From DATMQA01 sp035566895 (GTDB lineage Bacteria > Verrucomicrobiota > Verrucomicrobiia > Limisphaerales > UBA8199), in contig DATMQA010000010.1 in NCBI GenBank assembly GCA_035566895.1, positions 1 to 63,128 of the forward strand: a DNA stretch of 63,128 nucleotides, read 5' to 3'. The translations under genes were made by a program, and so were the position numbers. The notes beneath the pieces were generated by a model. It did no database searches and had not been told where the DNA came from. It saw only the letters and a program-made list of their open reading frames with translations. Position 1 is the stretch's first letter; each line of letters begins with the position of its first letter. Below, piece after piece: positions 53,439 to 61,943 of this stretch.

Positions 53439-54293
53439 ATGAAACTTCTCGACCATCATTACGGCAAAGCGGAAGTCCGCGTCATGAAAGTCATCCGGGC
53501 CGGGGCGCAGCATTCGCTCAAGGAACTTGCTGTCAGCGTGATGCTCAAGGGCGAATTTGAGGCTGCTTATACCCAAGCCGATAACCGCCTGGTCGTGGCG
53601 ACCGACACGATGAAGAACACCGTTTATATTCTCGCGAAGGAAAAGCTGGGTGCGGAGAACGAAGTCTTTGGCCTGGCGCTGGGCGAACATTTTCTCAAGA
53701 CCTACTCCCAAATCAGCCAGGTGGAGATCGGGCTGTCCGAGCGCACGTGGGAGCGGATGTCCCCTGGCGGCCGGCCTCATCCCCATTCCTTCCTCCAGGA
53801 CAGCCCGGCCAAACCATTCGCAACGGTGAACTGCTCCAGAGACAACCTTTCCGTCGAGTCGGGGATCGAGGACCTGCTGCTGCTCAAAACCACCGGTTCA
53901 GGTTTCGAAGGCTATGTGAAGGATAAATACACAACCCTTCCAGAAACCAAGGAGCGTATCATGGCCACAAAGCTGAAGGCCACCTGGTCGTACGAAAGAA
54001 GCCCCTCCAGCTATGCCGCCACGAGCGCCAGGATTCTCGAGGCGATGCTGGCGGTGTTCGCGAACAACTACAGTCCTTCCGTCCAGGTGACGCTGTTCCA
54101 AATGGGCGAGGCGGCGCTGAAGACCGCCGTTGAGATTTCCAGGATTCATCTGGCTATGCCCAACCAACATTGCCTCCTGGTCAATCTGTCCCCGTTCGGC
54201 CTGGAAAATCACAACGAAATCTTCGTCCCGACCGACGAACCCCACGGCCAAATCGAAGGAACGGTCTCCCGCGATCGAGAGGTTTCCATTTGA
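53439..54293 (+). CDS. Urate oxidase (uricase)
   Basis: 284 aa from ATG 53439 (MKLLDHHYGKAEVRVMKV). The frame extends to 53220 without support. Cofactor-free uricase oxidises urate to 5-hydroxyisourate. The T-fold landmarks are VVATDTMKNTVYILAKE (about 58-74) with the catalytic Thr, the Lys in YGKAEVRVMKVIR, and the second-domain TTGSGFEGYVKDKYTTLPET (located at about 150-170). H-bearing motifs near 250-262 (HCLLVNLSPFGLENHNEIF) contain the conserved Asn-His pair. It is divergent from uraD-uraH-allCBE with 66 nt between, an arrangement that suggests joint control. Confidence 0.95.
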   Translation: MKLLDHHYGKAEVRVMKVIRAGAQHSLKELAVSVMLKGEFEAAYTQADNRLVVATDTMKNTVYILAKEKLGAENEVFGLALGEHFLKTYSQISQVEIGLSERTWERMSPGGRPHPHSFLQDSPAKPFATVNCSRDNLSVESGIEDLLLLKTTGSGFEGYVKDKYTTLPETKERIMATKLKATWSYERSPSSYAATSARILEAMLAVFANNYSPSVQVTLFQMGEAALKTAVEISRIHLAMPNQHCLLVNLSPFGLENHNEIFVPTDEPHGQIEGTVSRDREVSI

Positions 54294-54298
54294 CGTTC

Positions 54299-55177
54299 AT
54301 GCTCCGTCAGCGAATGATCCAGATGATGGACCAAGATCAATCCACCGCCCCAACGCCGCCACCGGTTTGGGAACGTCCGCCGGAGCCGACTGCTGGGCAG
54401 AAGTTGAAGAAATTCCTCGGCCCGATCGGAGTCGTGGGGGTGCTCGTGCTGAAATTCTTCGCCAAGGTGAAGTTTTTCCTTCTTCCCGCCTTGAAGTTTC
54501 TGCCCGTTTTTCTCAAGACCGGCGGCTCGATGGTCCTGATGATTGGCGTTTATGCCATGATGTTGGGTTTCTGGTACGCTTTCGGATTCGTGCTGCTGAT
54601 CTTCGTGCACGAATGCGGCCACCTGCTTGCCGCGAAACGGCTTGGTTTGAAGGTCGGCGCGCCGGTCTTCATCCCGTTCATGGGCGCCATCATCGCCTTG
54701 AAGGAAGCTCCGCCCAATGCCTGGGTCGAAGCTCAGGTTGGCATTGGGGGGCCAATGCTTGGGACCCTCGGTGCTGGAATATGCTACCTGGTTTACCTCG
54801 CCACCAATAATCCGCTTTTCGGTGCGCTGGCCTACACGGGTTTCTTTCTCAATCTTTTCAACCTGATGCCGGTCGGTTTCCTGGATGGCGGGCGCATTGT
54901 CACCGCCCTCTCGCCGTGGTTGTGGGTCGCGGGTTTTGCCATCCTGGCTTGCCTGACCTTTCTTCACCCAAATTTTATTCTGATCCTGATCCTGATTTTC
55001 TCTGTTCCGCGCCTTTTCTCGTTGTTCCGAGCCAAAACCGACGAACAACGGCGCTATTTTGAAGTCACGCCTGAACAACGCTGGCAAATGGGCCTGATGT
55101 ACTTTGGTCTTATCGCACTGCTGGTTCTGGGCATGCAAATGAGCCACATTCCAAGAGAAGCACTGCAGGGGAATTGA
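54299..55177 (+). CDS. Site-2-protease-family (M50) zinc metalloprotease
   Basis: 292 aa from ATG 54299, six nucleotides after the uricase stop; ATGs at 54314, 54323 and 54326 are alternatives. The intramembrane zinc site is FVHECGHLLAAKRLG (HECGH at 104-108), with the distal Asp in VGFLDGGRIV. Five to six transmembrane helices follow a Pro-rich N-terminus (TAPTPPPVWERPPEP). Site-2 proteases cut membrane-anchored regulators or signal-peptide remnants. Placement directly after uricase suggests co-transcription but gives no clear functional tie. No PDZ domain is present. Confidence 0.88.
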   Translation: MLRQRMIQMMDQDQSTAPTPPPVWERPPEPTAGQKLKKFLGPIGVVGVLVLKFFAKVKFFLLPALKFLPVFLKTGGSMVLMIGVYAMMLGFWYAFGFVLLIFVHECGHLLAAKRLGLKVGAPVFIPFMGAIIALKEAPPNAWVEAQVGIGGPMLGTLGAGICYLVYLATNNPLFGALAYTGFFLNLFNLMPVGFLDGGRIVTALSPWLWVAGFAILACLTFLHPNFILILILIFSVPRLFSLFRAKTDEQRRYFEVTPEQRWQMGLMYFGLIALLVLGMQMSHIPREALQGN

Positions 55178-55320
55178 GACCGAGTTTGGGAACGGATAGG
55201 GAGGGACACGTAACAAAGCTGTCGGCATCGCGAAAGCGGCGCGTTGGGGACAACTCGCCCTACCTTTTGCCGCGAGTCGTCAACGCGCCGTTTTCGTCAA
55301 CGTTCTTGCGGATGGACTTT

Positions 55321-55352
55321 GAGTTTTCACGTTTCACGTTTCACGTATCCCA
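55321..55352. repeat. TTTCACG heptamer array
   Basis: Four copies of TTTCACG run across the 3' end of the amidohydrolase gene at 55327. They provide its last codons (YVKRET). Confidence 0.82.
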
Positions 55353-56577
55353 TAGCCTTCTCCGCCAGCCGGTCGAACGCCTGCACGCACCACTCCAGGT
55401 GCTCCTCCTTTGTGTCTTCGATCTTATTATGGCTGATTCCATGGAGACTTTGCACGAACAGCATCACCGTGGGGACACTGGCGCGGGCGACCTCCGCCGC
55501 ATCATGCAGGGGGCCGGACGGGAGACGGTGGGTTTTCCCGCAGGTCTCGGAGATGGCGTCGGAGCACATCTGGATCAAGTCCGGATTGAAAAGCACCGGC
55601 TCAATCTGCCAGAGCCGCTCCCAGGAAACGCGGACATTTCCTTCTCCAGCAAAGCGTTCACTGGCGGCTTTGGCCTCCTGCAGCATTCGACCCAGCGCGG
55701 CGGCATCCAGGTGGCGCTGGTCCAGCGTGATGCGGCACTCGGCGACCACGCTGGTCACGATACCAGGTTTGGTGGTGCACGATCCGATCGTGCAGACGCC
55801 GCCGTTGCTGCGATCGGCAATGCGGTAAATCTCCGGGCTCATCTTTGCCGCCGCCAAAAAGGCGTCTTTGCGGCGGTTCATGGGGGTGCTGCCCGAGTGG
55901 GCCGCCTGGCCGTGAAAAGTGATGGCATGACGTTCCACACCAAAGGTGCCGAGGACAGCGCCCATTGGCAGGTCCAGATCCAGCAACACCGGGCCCTGTT
56001 CGATGTGCAACTCCAGGTAAGCCGCCGCGTTCTTGAGCTCCGGGCCGCTCTCCTTCACTCGTTCGAATTCGATCCCGACCTCTTTTAATGCGTCCGGCAA
56101 CCGGATGCCGTCTTTATCTTTGAGGACCCGCGCTTCGTCCATGTTGAGATTACCGGAGCAGGCGGAAGAGCCGAAGAGGCTTTTGCCGAACCTTGCCCCT
56201 TCCTCATCGGCCCAATCCACCAGGCGGACAGTCACCGGCGGTTTGCCTTTGTATTGCTCGCTGATCCGGCGCAGCACCTCGACCCCGGCGAGCACATTGA
56301 GGCAACCGTCGAGCCAGCCGCCGTTTGGGACTGAATCCATGTGACCGCCGAGCAACATTGCCCGTTCGGAGTTGCCGCGCAGCGTAGTCCAAAGATTGCC
56401 CGCAGCGTCGGTGTGAACCTCGACCGGAAGGCCCTCGAGCTTTTTCCTGAGCCAGGCGCGCGTTTCGACCCATATTTTGGTGAAGGCTACGCGTTGGGCT
56501 CCATTTTCATCGGCGGTGAGGCTGCGCAGTTCCTTGAGTTCGGCCACGGTCCGCCGAGGATTCAAACCAGTGCTCAT
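55327..56577 (-). CDS. M20-family amidohydrolase, third paralogue (carbamoylase/ureidopropionase candidate)
   Basis: 416 aa. Metal-binding motifs are LLGGHMDSVPNGGWLDG (about 74-90) and VDWADEEGARFG (about 122-133). The lid region has ELHIEQGPVLLDLDLPMG (about 193-210) and FHGQAAHSGSTPMNRR (about 225-240). The C-terminus has PSGPLHDAAEVA and FVQSLHGISHNKIEDT. It is more diverged from the other two copies, with HG-IS in place of GG-VS. Being next to preT/preA, it might open N-carbamoyl-beta-alanine or the thymine equivalent, but allantoate-type substrates cannot be excluded. The last residues lie in a word array. Confidence 0.85.
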   Translation of the reverse strand: MSTGLNPRRTVAELKELRSLTADENGAQRVAFTKIWVETRAWLRKKLEGLPVEVHTDAAGNLWTTLRGNSERAMLLGGHMDSVPNGGWLDGCLNVLAGVEVLRRISEQYKGKPPVTVRLVDWADEEGARFGKSLFGSSACSGNLNMDEARVLKDKDGIRLPDALKEVGIEFERVKESGPELKNAAAYLELHIEQGPVLLDLDLPMGAVLGTFGVERHAITFHGQAAHSGSTPMNRRKDAFLAAAKMSPEIYRIADRSNGGVCTIGSCTTKPGIVTSVVAECRITLDQRHLDAAALGRMLQEAKAASERFAGEGNVRVSWERLWQIEPVLFNPDLIQMCSDAISETCGKTHRLPSGPLHDAAEVARASVPTVMLFVQSLHGISHNKIEDTKEEHLEWCVQAFDRLAEKAMGYVKRET

Positions 56578-56865
56578 TGCGGTTCCTTTCGATAAATAGC
56601 CATTAGCCGCAGATTACCGCCTGATTATGGAAGAAAAACCATCAAATTAGATTCGCAGGCATCGCCGCCTAATGAAGCGTGATCCAGCGGTTGATCAACT
56701 CGCCCTTGGTCCGATTCAGTGCGGTCGCAATGCATACTTTGCATGATAAGCTTAAGGGGAGCAAGACCCAAAAACCCAAACGTAGCCCATCTGTAGGCGC
56801 GCATTTCATCCTTCCATTTCTGTCACCCATTAGCTAGCCTGCAGGGCAGGCTCGACATTTTATTT

Positions 56866-58326
56866 ATGCCCATCAGTCCGAAGCTGACACTGGAGGCGGC
56901 GTCGGCCAACCTGGCCGAAATTGCGCCGCCTTACACGCCCCAGGAAGCCGCCATTGAAGCCAGTCGCTGCCTGTTTTGTTTCGATGCCCCTTGCATCCAG
57001 GCCTGCCCCACCGGCATCGATGTCCCCTCCTTTATCAAGAAGATTACCACCGGCAACCTGACCGGTTCGGCCCGCGCCATTCTGAGCGCCAACATCCTGG
57101 GCGCAAGCTGCGCCCGGGTCTGCCCTACCGAAGTCCTCTGTGAAGGCGCCTGCGTCATGCTCGACCGCGAAGGCGACCCGGTCAAAATCGGCCGGCTCCA
57201 GCGCTATGCCACCGACCAGGTGCTCGAAAAGAAACAGTCCATTCTACGAGTGCCCGCGAAAAAATCCGGCAAACGCGTCGCCGTTATCGGCGGCGGCCCG
57301 GCGGGCCTGGGTTGCGCCGCCGAACTGGCCCAACTTGGTCACCAGGTGATTGTTTTTGAAAAGAAACCCAACGCCGGCGGCCTCAACACTTACGGCATTG
57401 CATACTACAAAATGAAACCCGAGGTCAGCCTGCAGGAAGTGGAGATGATCCGCGGGCTTGGGGTCGAGTTCCGCTGCGGCATCGAAGTCGGTAAAGATAT
57501 ATCCCATGAAACAATTCAAAAGGAATTCGACGCCGTTTTCCTGGGGCTGGGCCTTGGCAAAGGCGCGCGGCTGAATGTCCCGGGCGAAGATCTGCCCGAG
57601 GTAATCGAGGCGCTCGATTTCATCGAGCAGGTCCATACGCTCCCCTTGCACGAGGTTCCGGTCGGCGAGCGGGTCGCGGTCATTGGCGGCGGCAATACTG
57701 CCATCGACGCTGTCACACAAGCCAAACGCCTGGGCGCCCGCGATGCCGTGATTGTCTATCGCCGCAGCCAGGAAGAAATGCCGGCCTACGATTTCGAGCA
57801 GGAACTGGCCAAACGCGACGGGGCGCGGTTCCTGTTCAATGTCGCTCCGCTCGAAATCCTCTCGAACGGCACAGGCCACGTTACTGGGCTGAAACTGGCG
57901 CGCGTCGCCAGCGCCAACGGCAAACTGCAAATCCTTGCCGGCACGGAATTCGTCGAGCCGTTTGATATGGTCATCAAGGCTATCGGCGAGGAAAAACAGG
58001 CGGCCCTGTTCAAAAAGCTTTTGCCCGCGCTCGAATTGGACCGGCGCGGCGTGGTGGTGAGCAATCCCGACACCGGCCAAACCAATATCCCGCGCGTGTT
58101 CACGGGTGGGGATTGCGCCAATGGCGGCCGCGAAGTAGTCAACGCCGTTGCCGAAGGCAAAAAGGCGGCTCGGGGCATTCATGCGCTTTTTGCGGGCGGA
58201 GTTGTGATTGGCCCGGTTCAGCCTTCTAGATACGGGGTAAAGGGTGAGCCGCTCGGAGCAGGGTTTGAGAAGCCGATACGGGTGAGGGAATTGGAAGCGG
58301 AATACGCAAAACAAACCAGGACGTGA
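56866..58326 (+). CDS. preT: Dihydropyrimidine dehydrogenase, NAD(P)-binding subunit
   Basis: 486 aa. It supplies electrons from NAD(P)H to PreA for reduction of uracil and thymine. The GltD-like N-terminus has Cys clusters CLFCFDAPCIQACPTGIDVP and CARVCPTEVLCEGAC for iron-sulfur clusters. FAD binding is at VAVIGGGPAGLGCA (about 142-155), NAD(P) binding at VAVIGGGNTAIDA (about 268-280), and the terminal GGDCANGGREVVNAVAEGKKAA. It is slightly longer than the E. coli PreT. The last three bases overlap the GTG of the four-helix-bundle ORF that separates it from preA, breaking the usual preTA adjacency. Confidence 0.93.
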   Translation: MPISPKLTLEAASANLAEIAPPYTPQEAAIEASRCLFCFDAPCIQACPTGIDVPSFIKKITTGNLTGSARAILSANILGASCARVCPTEVLCEGACVMLDREGDPVKIGRLQRYATDQVLEKKQSILRVPAKKSGKRVAVIGGGPAGLGCAAELAQLGHQVIVFEKKPNAGGLNTYGIAYYKMKPEVSLQEVEMIRGLGVEFRCGIEVGKDISHETIQKEFDAVFLGLGLGKGARLNVPGEDLPEVIEALDFIEQVHTLPLHEVPVGERVAVIGGGNTAIDAVTQAKRLGARDAVIVYRRSQEEMPAYDFEQELAKRDGARFLFNVAPLEILSNGTGHVTGLKLARVASANGKLQILAGTEFVEPFDMVIKAIGEEKQAALFKKLLPALELDRRGVVVSNPDTGQTNIPRVFTGGDCANGGREVVNAVAEGKKAARGIHALFAGGVVIGPVQPSRYGVKGEPLGAGFEKPIRVRELEAEYAKQTRT

Positions 58327-58811
58327 AAACTTCAAAATCCAAAATCCAAACTCCAGGAAAGCCTCAACCTTCAAGCCCCAATGGCCACGGATCTGTTGAG
58401 TCTGTGCAATATCAGGAGGTTTCTTCGGAACCGTGGGCGTTGAAAGAAGATCCCGACGAGGCGGCCCCACGCCATCCTTTTGATTTGGAGGAACGCAAGG
58501 CCCAGTTCGGCGAGGAGATCGTTCGCTTCGCCAAAAAGGTCCCGCGTGACCCAACGAATAATCGCCTGGTTGATCAGATTGTCGGTTGCGGTACGAGCGT
58601 GGGAGCAAATTATTTGGAGGCCAGTGAAAGCGTTTCCAAGAAAGATTTTAAGCACTCAATCAGCCGCTGCGTCAAAGAAGCAAAGGAAACGAAATATTTT
58701 CTGCGCATGATTGCGGCGGCTGAGCCCGTTTTGGTCCAAAAGGCGCGCGAACTCTATCGTGAGGCCCACGAACTGCACCTGATCTTTGCCAGCATGTTCC
58801 GCAAACAATGA
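58323..58811 (+). CDS. Four-helix-bundle protein (23S rRNA IVP / S23-like)
   Basis: 162 aa from GTG 58323, a weak start that overlaps the preT stop. The N-terminal ~50 residues (MKTSKSKIQTPGKPQPSS) come from word repeats, so the true start may be later, near HPFDLEERKAQFGEEI. The conserved core is FDLEERKAQFGEEIVRFAKKVP, then NNRLVDQIVGCGTSVGANYLEA and KKDFKHSISRCVKEAKETKYFLRMI, as in four-helix-bundle proteins first seen as insertions in 23S rRNA. The molecular role is unknown in these solitary copies. The family includes the Avd accessory protein of diversity-generating retroelements, but no reverse transcriptase is present here. Confidence 0.82.
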   Translation: MKTSKSKIQTPGKPQPSSPNGHGSVESVQYQEVSSEPWALKEDPDEAAPRHPFDLEERKAQFGEEIVRFAKKVPRDPTNNRLVDQIVGCGTSVGANYLEASESVSKKDFKHSISRCVKEAKETKYFLRMIAAAEPVLVQKARELYREAHELHLIFASMFRKQ

Positions 58812-58949
58812 AAGACCTAAATTCCAATTTTCGAACTTCAGAAAAGTCTCAATCCTCGCATCCCGAATTCGCCGGACACAGGTGGGCGCATTGGAGCTTG
58901 AGGTTTGGAGCTTTCCTGGGGCTTGGAGTTTGGAATTTGGAGTTTATTT
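58326..58949. mobile_element. Candidate cassette: four-helix-bundle gene flanked by inverted word repeats
   Basis: Words such as TCCAAAA, TCCAAAC and TCCAGGAAAG begin at about 58331-58380. Their reverse complements (GCTTTCCTGG, TTGGAGT, TTTGGAA, TTTGGAG) end at 58945, just before the preA ATG. The imperfect arms are about 40-50 nt. Between them lies the IVP-like gene. A 105-bp gene-less palindrome with the same ends is at 60262-60368. Interpreting the pair as a mobile element and its derivative is inference. Confidence 0.45.
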
Positions 58950-60260
58950 ATGTCTGATCTCTCAATCAACCTCGCTGGCATCCGCTCTCCCAACCCTTTC
59001 TGGGTCGCCTCCGGGCCGCCGTCCAACACGGCTTACCAATGCCACCGCGCTTTCGAAGCCGGCTGGGGCGGCGTGGTGTGGAAAACGATTGGCGACCCGA
59101 TCGTCAACGTTTCATCGCGCTATTCGGCCTTGAATGTTGGCGACATGCGCATGGTGGGATTCAATAATATCGAGCTGATCAGTGACCGCTCGATCGAGAC
59201 CAATTTCCGCGAGATTTACGAGGTCAAACAGCGGTGGCCGGACCGCGCGGTCATCGCTTCGTTAATGGTCGATACCCGCGAGCGATGGCACGAATTCATG
59301 AAACGGTCAGCGGATGCGGGGGCCGACGGCGTCGAACTCAATTTCGGCTGCCCGCATGGCATGTGCGAGCGTGGGATGGGCTCATCCGTTGGCCAGCAAC
59401 CGCCTGTCACGGAGAAAATTGTCAGTTGGGTGATGGAAGCCGCAACCATTCCCGTGATTGTTAAGCTCACGCCCAACATCACGGACGTCGTGTATGCGGC
59501 GCGGGCGGCGCGGAAAGGCGGAGGCAACGCCATTTCGCTCATCAACACCATCAATAGCATCACCCAGGTGAATCTTGACAATCTGGTGCCGGAGCCCTAC
59601 GTGGCCGGGTTGAGCACCCATGGCGGTTATTGCGGCCCGGCGGTGAAACCCATCGCTCTCAACATGGTCCAAACGTGCGCGGCCGACCCGGAAGTCGGCC
59701 TGCCCATTTCCGGAATTGGCGGGATTGCCAACTGGCGCGATGCTGCGGAGTTCATCGCACTGGGTTCAACGAGCATCCAGGTTTGCACTGCCATCATGCA
59801 TTACGGGTTTCGAATTGTGGAGGACATGATTGACGGGCTGAACGATTACCTGGATGCGAAGGGCTTTAAGAGTGTCAAGGAGTTGGTCGGAAAAGCGGTG
59901 CCCACGCTCAAGAAATGGGAAGCGCTCGATTTGAACTACAAGCGTGTCGCCCGCATCAACTACGCTAAGTGCATCGGCTGCAATCTCTGTTACATCGCGT
60001 GCGAAGACGGCGCTCACCAGTGCATCGACCTTGTGCCGCCCAATGGCCACGGGCTTGGTCCTGGGCGCGTTCCCGGCAAACCAATCCCCCAGGTGCGTGA
60101 AGACGATTGCGTAGGCTGCAATCTCTGCTCGATTGTCTGCCCAGTGGACGGCTGCATCACCATGGTTTCGATTGAAGAAGGAAAGTCGAAGATGAGCTGG
60201 AGCGACTATCAGGAAAAACTCGCCCACGGCGAGATGAAACCGCTCCCGGCGCACCCTTGA
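58950..60260 (+). CDS. preA: Dihydropyrimidine dehydrogenase, catalytic subunit
   Basis: 436 aa from ATG 58950 (MSDLSINLAGIRSPNPF). Fifteen further codons upstream merely translate a TTTGGAG array and are excluded. It reduces uracil and thymine to the 5,6-dihydro forms using electrons from PreT. The FMN barrel is visible: NPFWVASGPPSNTAYQ, ELNFGCPHGMCERGMG (active-site loop), and PISGIGGIANWRDAAEFIALG. At the C-terminus are two 4Fe-4S motifs, CIGCNLCYIAC and CVGCNLCSIVC. It is separated from preT by the IVP-like cassette. Confidence 0.95.
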   Translation: MSDLSINLAGIRSPNPFWVASGPPSNTAYQCHRAFEAGWGGVVWKTIGDPIVNVSSRYSALNVGDMRMVGFNNIELISDRSIETNFREIYEVKQRWPDRAVIASLMVDTRERWHEFMKRSADAGADGVELNFGCPHGMCERGMGSSVGQQPPVTEKIVSWVMEAATIPVIVKLTPNITDVVYAARAARKGGGNAISLINTINSITQVNLDNLVPEPYVAGLSTHGGYCGPAVKPIALNMVQTCAADPEVGLPISGIGGIANWRDAAEFIALGSTSIQVCTAIMHYGFRIVEDMIDGLNDYLDAKGFKSVKELVGKAVPTLKKWEALDLNYKRVARINYAKCIGCNLCYIACEDGAHQCIDLVPPNGHGLGPGRVPGKPIPQVREDDCVGCNLCSIVCPVDGCITMVSIEEGKSKMSWSDYQEKLAHGEMKPLPAHP

Positions 60261-60261
60261 A

Positions 60262-60368
60262 CCCCCAAACTCCAGAGAAACTTCACGTCTCAAACTCCAA
60301 CCTGGCACTGTGATGCTTGAACCTTGGGGCTTCTCTGCAGTTTGGAGTTTGGAATTTGGAGTTTAATA
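60262..60368. mobile_element. Gene-less palindrome related to the preT-preA cassette
   Basis: Starts CCCCCAAACTCCAGAGAAAC at about 60263 and ends with GGGGCTTCTCTGCAG and TTTGGAG/TTTGGAA words at about 60330-60366. The two halves are imperfect reverse complements. The right end is nearly identical to the right end of the 58326-58949 cassette. It lies directly before the GTG of the PrpD-like gene. Confidence 0.55.
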
Positions 60369-60370
60369 AC

Positions 60371-61879
60371 GTGCTGACCCACCACCTCAAAGTTTATCCG
60401 TCCAAGACTCCGCTGCCCAAACGCGAGCAGCTAGCGTGGAAGATTGCCGAAATCGCGCACGCCGCGCCTCCTCCAGATCTGGATGTGGCCGAGATGGTGA
60501 TCAACCGCATCATCGACAACGCCGGAGTCGCCGTCGCTGCGATCAATCGTCTACCTGTCGCCAATGCCCGTTCACAAGCGCTGGCCCATCCGCGTGAGCG
60601 GGGCGCCACCCTTTTCGGCCTTCCCTCGGCCCAACGTTTCGAGGCCGAATGGGCCGCCTGGGCCAACGGCGTCGCCGTCCGCGAACTCGATATGCACGAC
60701 ACGTTCCTGGCGGCGGATTATTCCCATCCTGGCGACAATATTCCGCCGCTGCTGGCGGTTGCCCAGCAATGTGGCTGCACTGGCGCGCAACTGCTTCGTG
60801 CCATCGCGGTCGCTTACGAGATTCAAATCGATCTGGTCCGTGGCATCTGTCTGCACGAGCATAAAAAAGATCATATCGCCCACCTCGGCCCAGCCGTTGC
60901 CGCCGGTTTGGGCGCACTGCTGCAACTGGATACCGAGACCGTCTATCAAGCCGTCCAACAAGCGGTGCACGTGAGCTTTACCACGCGCCAGTCGCGCAAA
61001 GGCGAAATCTCCAGTTGGAAAGCTTACGCCCCGGCCCACGCCGGCAAACTGGCCATCGAAGCTGTCGATCGCGCGATGCGCGGCGAGAAAAGTCCCTCGC
61101 CGATTTACGAAGGGGAAGACAGTGTTATCGCCTGGATGCTCGGCGGACCGACCGCCGCTTACGACGTGCCGCTGCCGAGTCCGGGCGAGTCGTGCCGCGC
61201 CATTCTGGAATCCTACACCAAGCAACACTCGGCTGAATACCAGGCCCAGGCCTGGATCGACCTGGCTTTTCAGTTGCGGACCAAAATTCCCGACTTCAGC
61301 GCCATCCGGGAAGTTGTGCTCCACACCAGCCACCACACGCATAACATCATCGGCACCGGCTCGGGCGACCCGCAGAAGTTCGAGCCGAATGCCACCCGCG
61401 AAACCCTCGACCACAGCGTGATGTACATCTTCGCCGCCGCGTTCTACACCGGCTTCTGGGACCATGTCAAAAGCTACGAGCCGGCCCTCGTGCATGACCC
61501 CGCCCTGGTCGCTCTCTGGGGCAAAATCCGCACCGCCGAAGACCCGGAATGGACGCGCCGTTACCACACTCCCGACCCTCGCCAAAAGGCCTTTGGCGGA
61601 CGTGTCGTGTTTACGTTTGCCGACGGCACCACACTCACCGACGAAATCGCCGTTGCGAATGCCCACCCGCTCGGGGCGAAACCTTTTGGCCGTCCCGATT
61701 ACATTCGCAAATTCCAAACTTTGACCGAAGGATTGCCCGATCCAAGCGAGGCCACGCGTTTCCTTGAGACCGCGCAACGCCTGCCTCATCTGCGCCTGGG
61801 TGACTTACACCAACTCAATCTGGTCGTGCCGTCCGAGAAACTGGCTTGCGCGACCCGAGACAATCGAGGCATCTTTTGA
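60371..61879 (+). CDS. MmgE/PrpD-family protein (2-methylcitrate dehydratase-like)
   Basis: 502 aa from GTG 60371; 18 upstream codons translate a repeat and are excluded. Family landmarks are AGVAVAAINRLPVANARSQAL near the N-terminus, GVAVRELDMHDTF (about 95-107), SHPGDNIPPLLAVAQ, and an His-rich block HTSHHTHNIIGTGSGDPQKF (about 310-330). It probably dehydrates 2-methylcitrate to methylaconitate in propionate oxidation; other family members act on cis-aconitate or itaconate-type acids. The next gene encodes a PrpB-like lyase, supporting the methylcitrate reading. PrpC is not in the window. Confidence 0.88.
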   Translation: MLTHHLKVYPSKTPLPKREQLAWKIAEIAHAAPPPDLDVAEMVINRIIDNAGVAVAAINRLPVANARSQALAHPRERGATLFGLPSAQRFEAEWAAWANGVAVRELDMHDTFLAADYSHPGDNIPPLLAVAQQCGCTGAQLLRAIAVAYEIQIDLVRGICLHEHKKDHIAHLGPAVAAGLGALLQLDTETVYQAVQQAVHVSFTTRQSRKGEISSWKAYAPAHAGKLAIEAVDRAMRGEKSPSPIYEGEDSVIAWMLGGPTAAYDVPLPSPGESCRAILESYTKQHSAEYQAQAWIDLAFQLRTKIPDFSAIREVVLHTSHHTHNIIGTGSGDPQKFEPNATRETLDHSVMYIFAAAFYTGFWDHVKSYEPALVHDPALVALWGKIRTAEDPEWTRRYHTPDPRQKAFGGRVVFTFADGTTLTDEIAVANAHPLGAKPFGRPDYIRKFQTLTEGLPDPSEATRFLETAQRLPHLRLGDLHQLNLVVPSEKLACATRDNRGIF

Positions 61880-61943
61880 GCGGAACCCCGGTGGAAATGA
61901 AACCACCGCCACACCTGAGGAAATCGATGAGGCAACGCAGAGA

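Noticed and set aside
57244..58608. 454-aa minus-strand open frame opposite preT
   Set aside because: Antisense to a well-supported gene; composition follows codon third positions of preT.
58323..58811. Diversity-generating retroelement accessory gene (avd)
   Set aside because: No reverse transcriptase, template repeat or variable repeat was seen nearby; the general four-helix-bundle call is kept.
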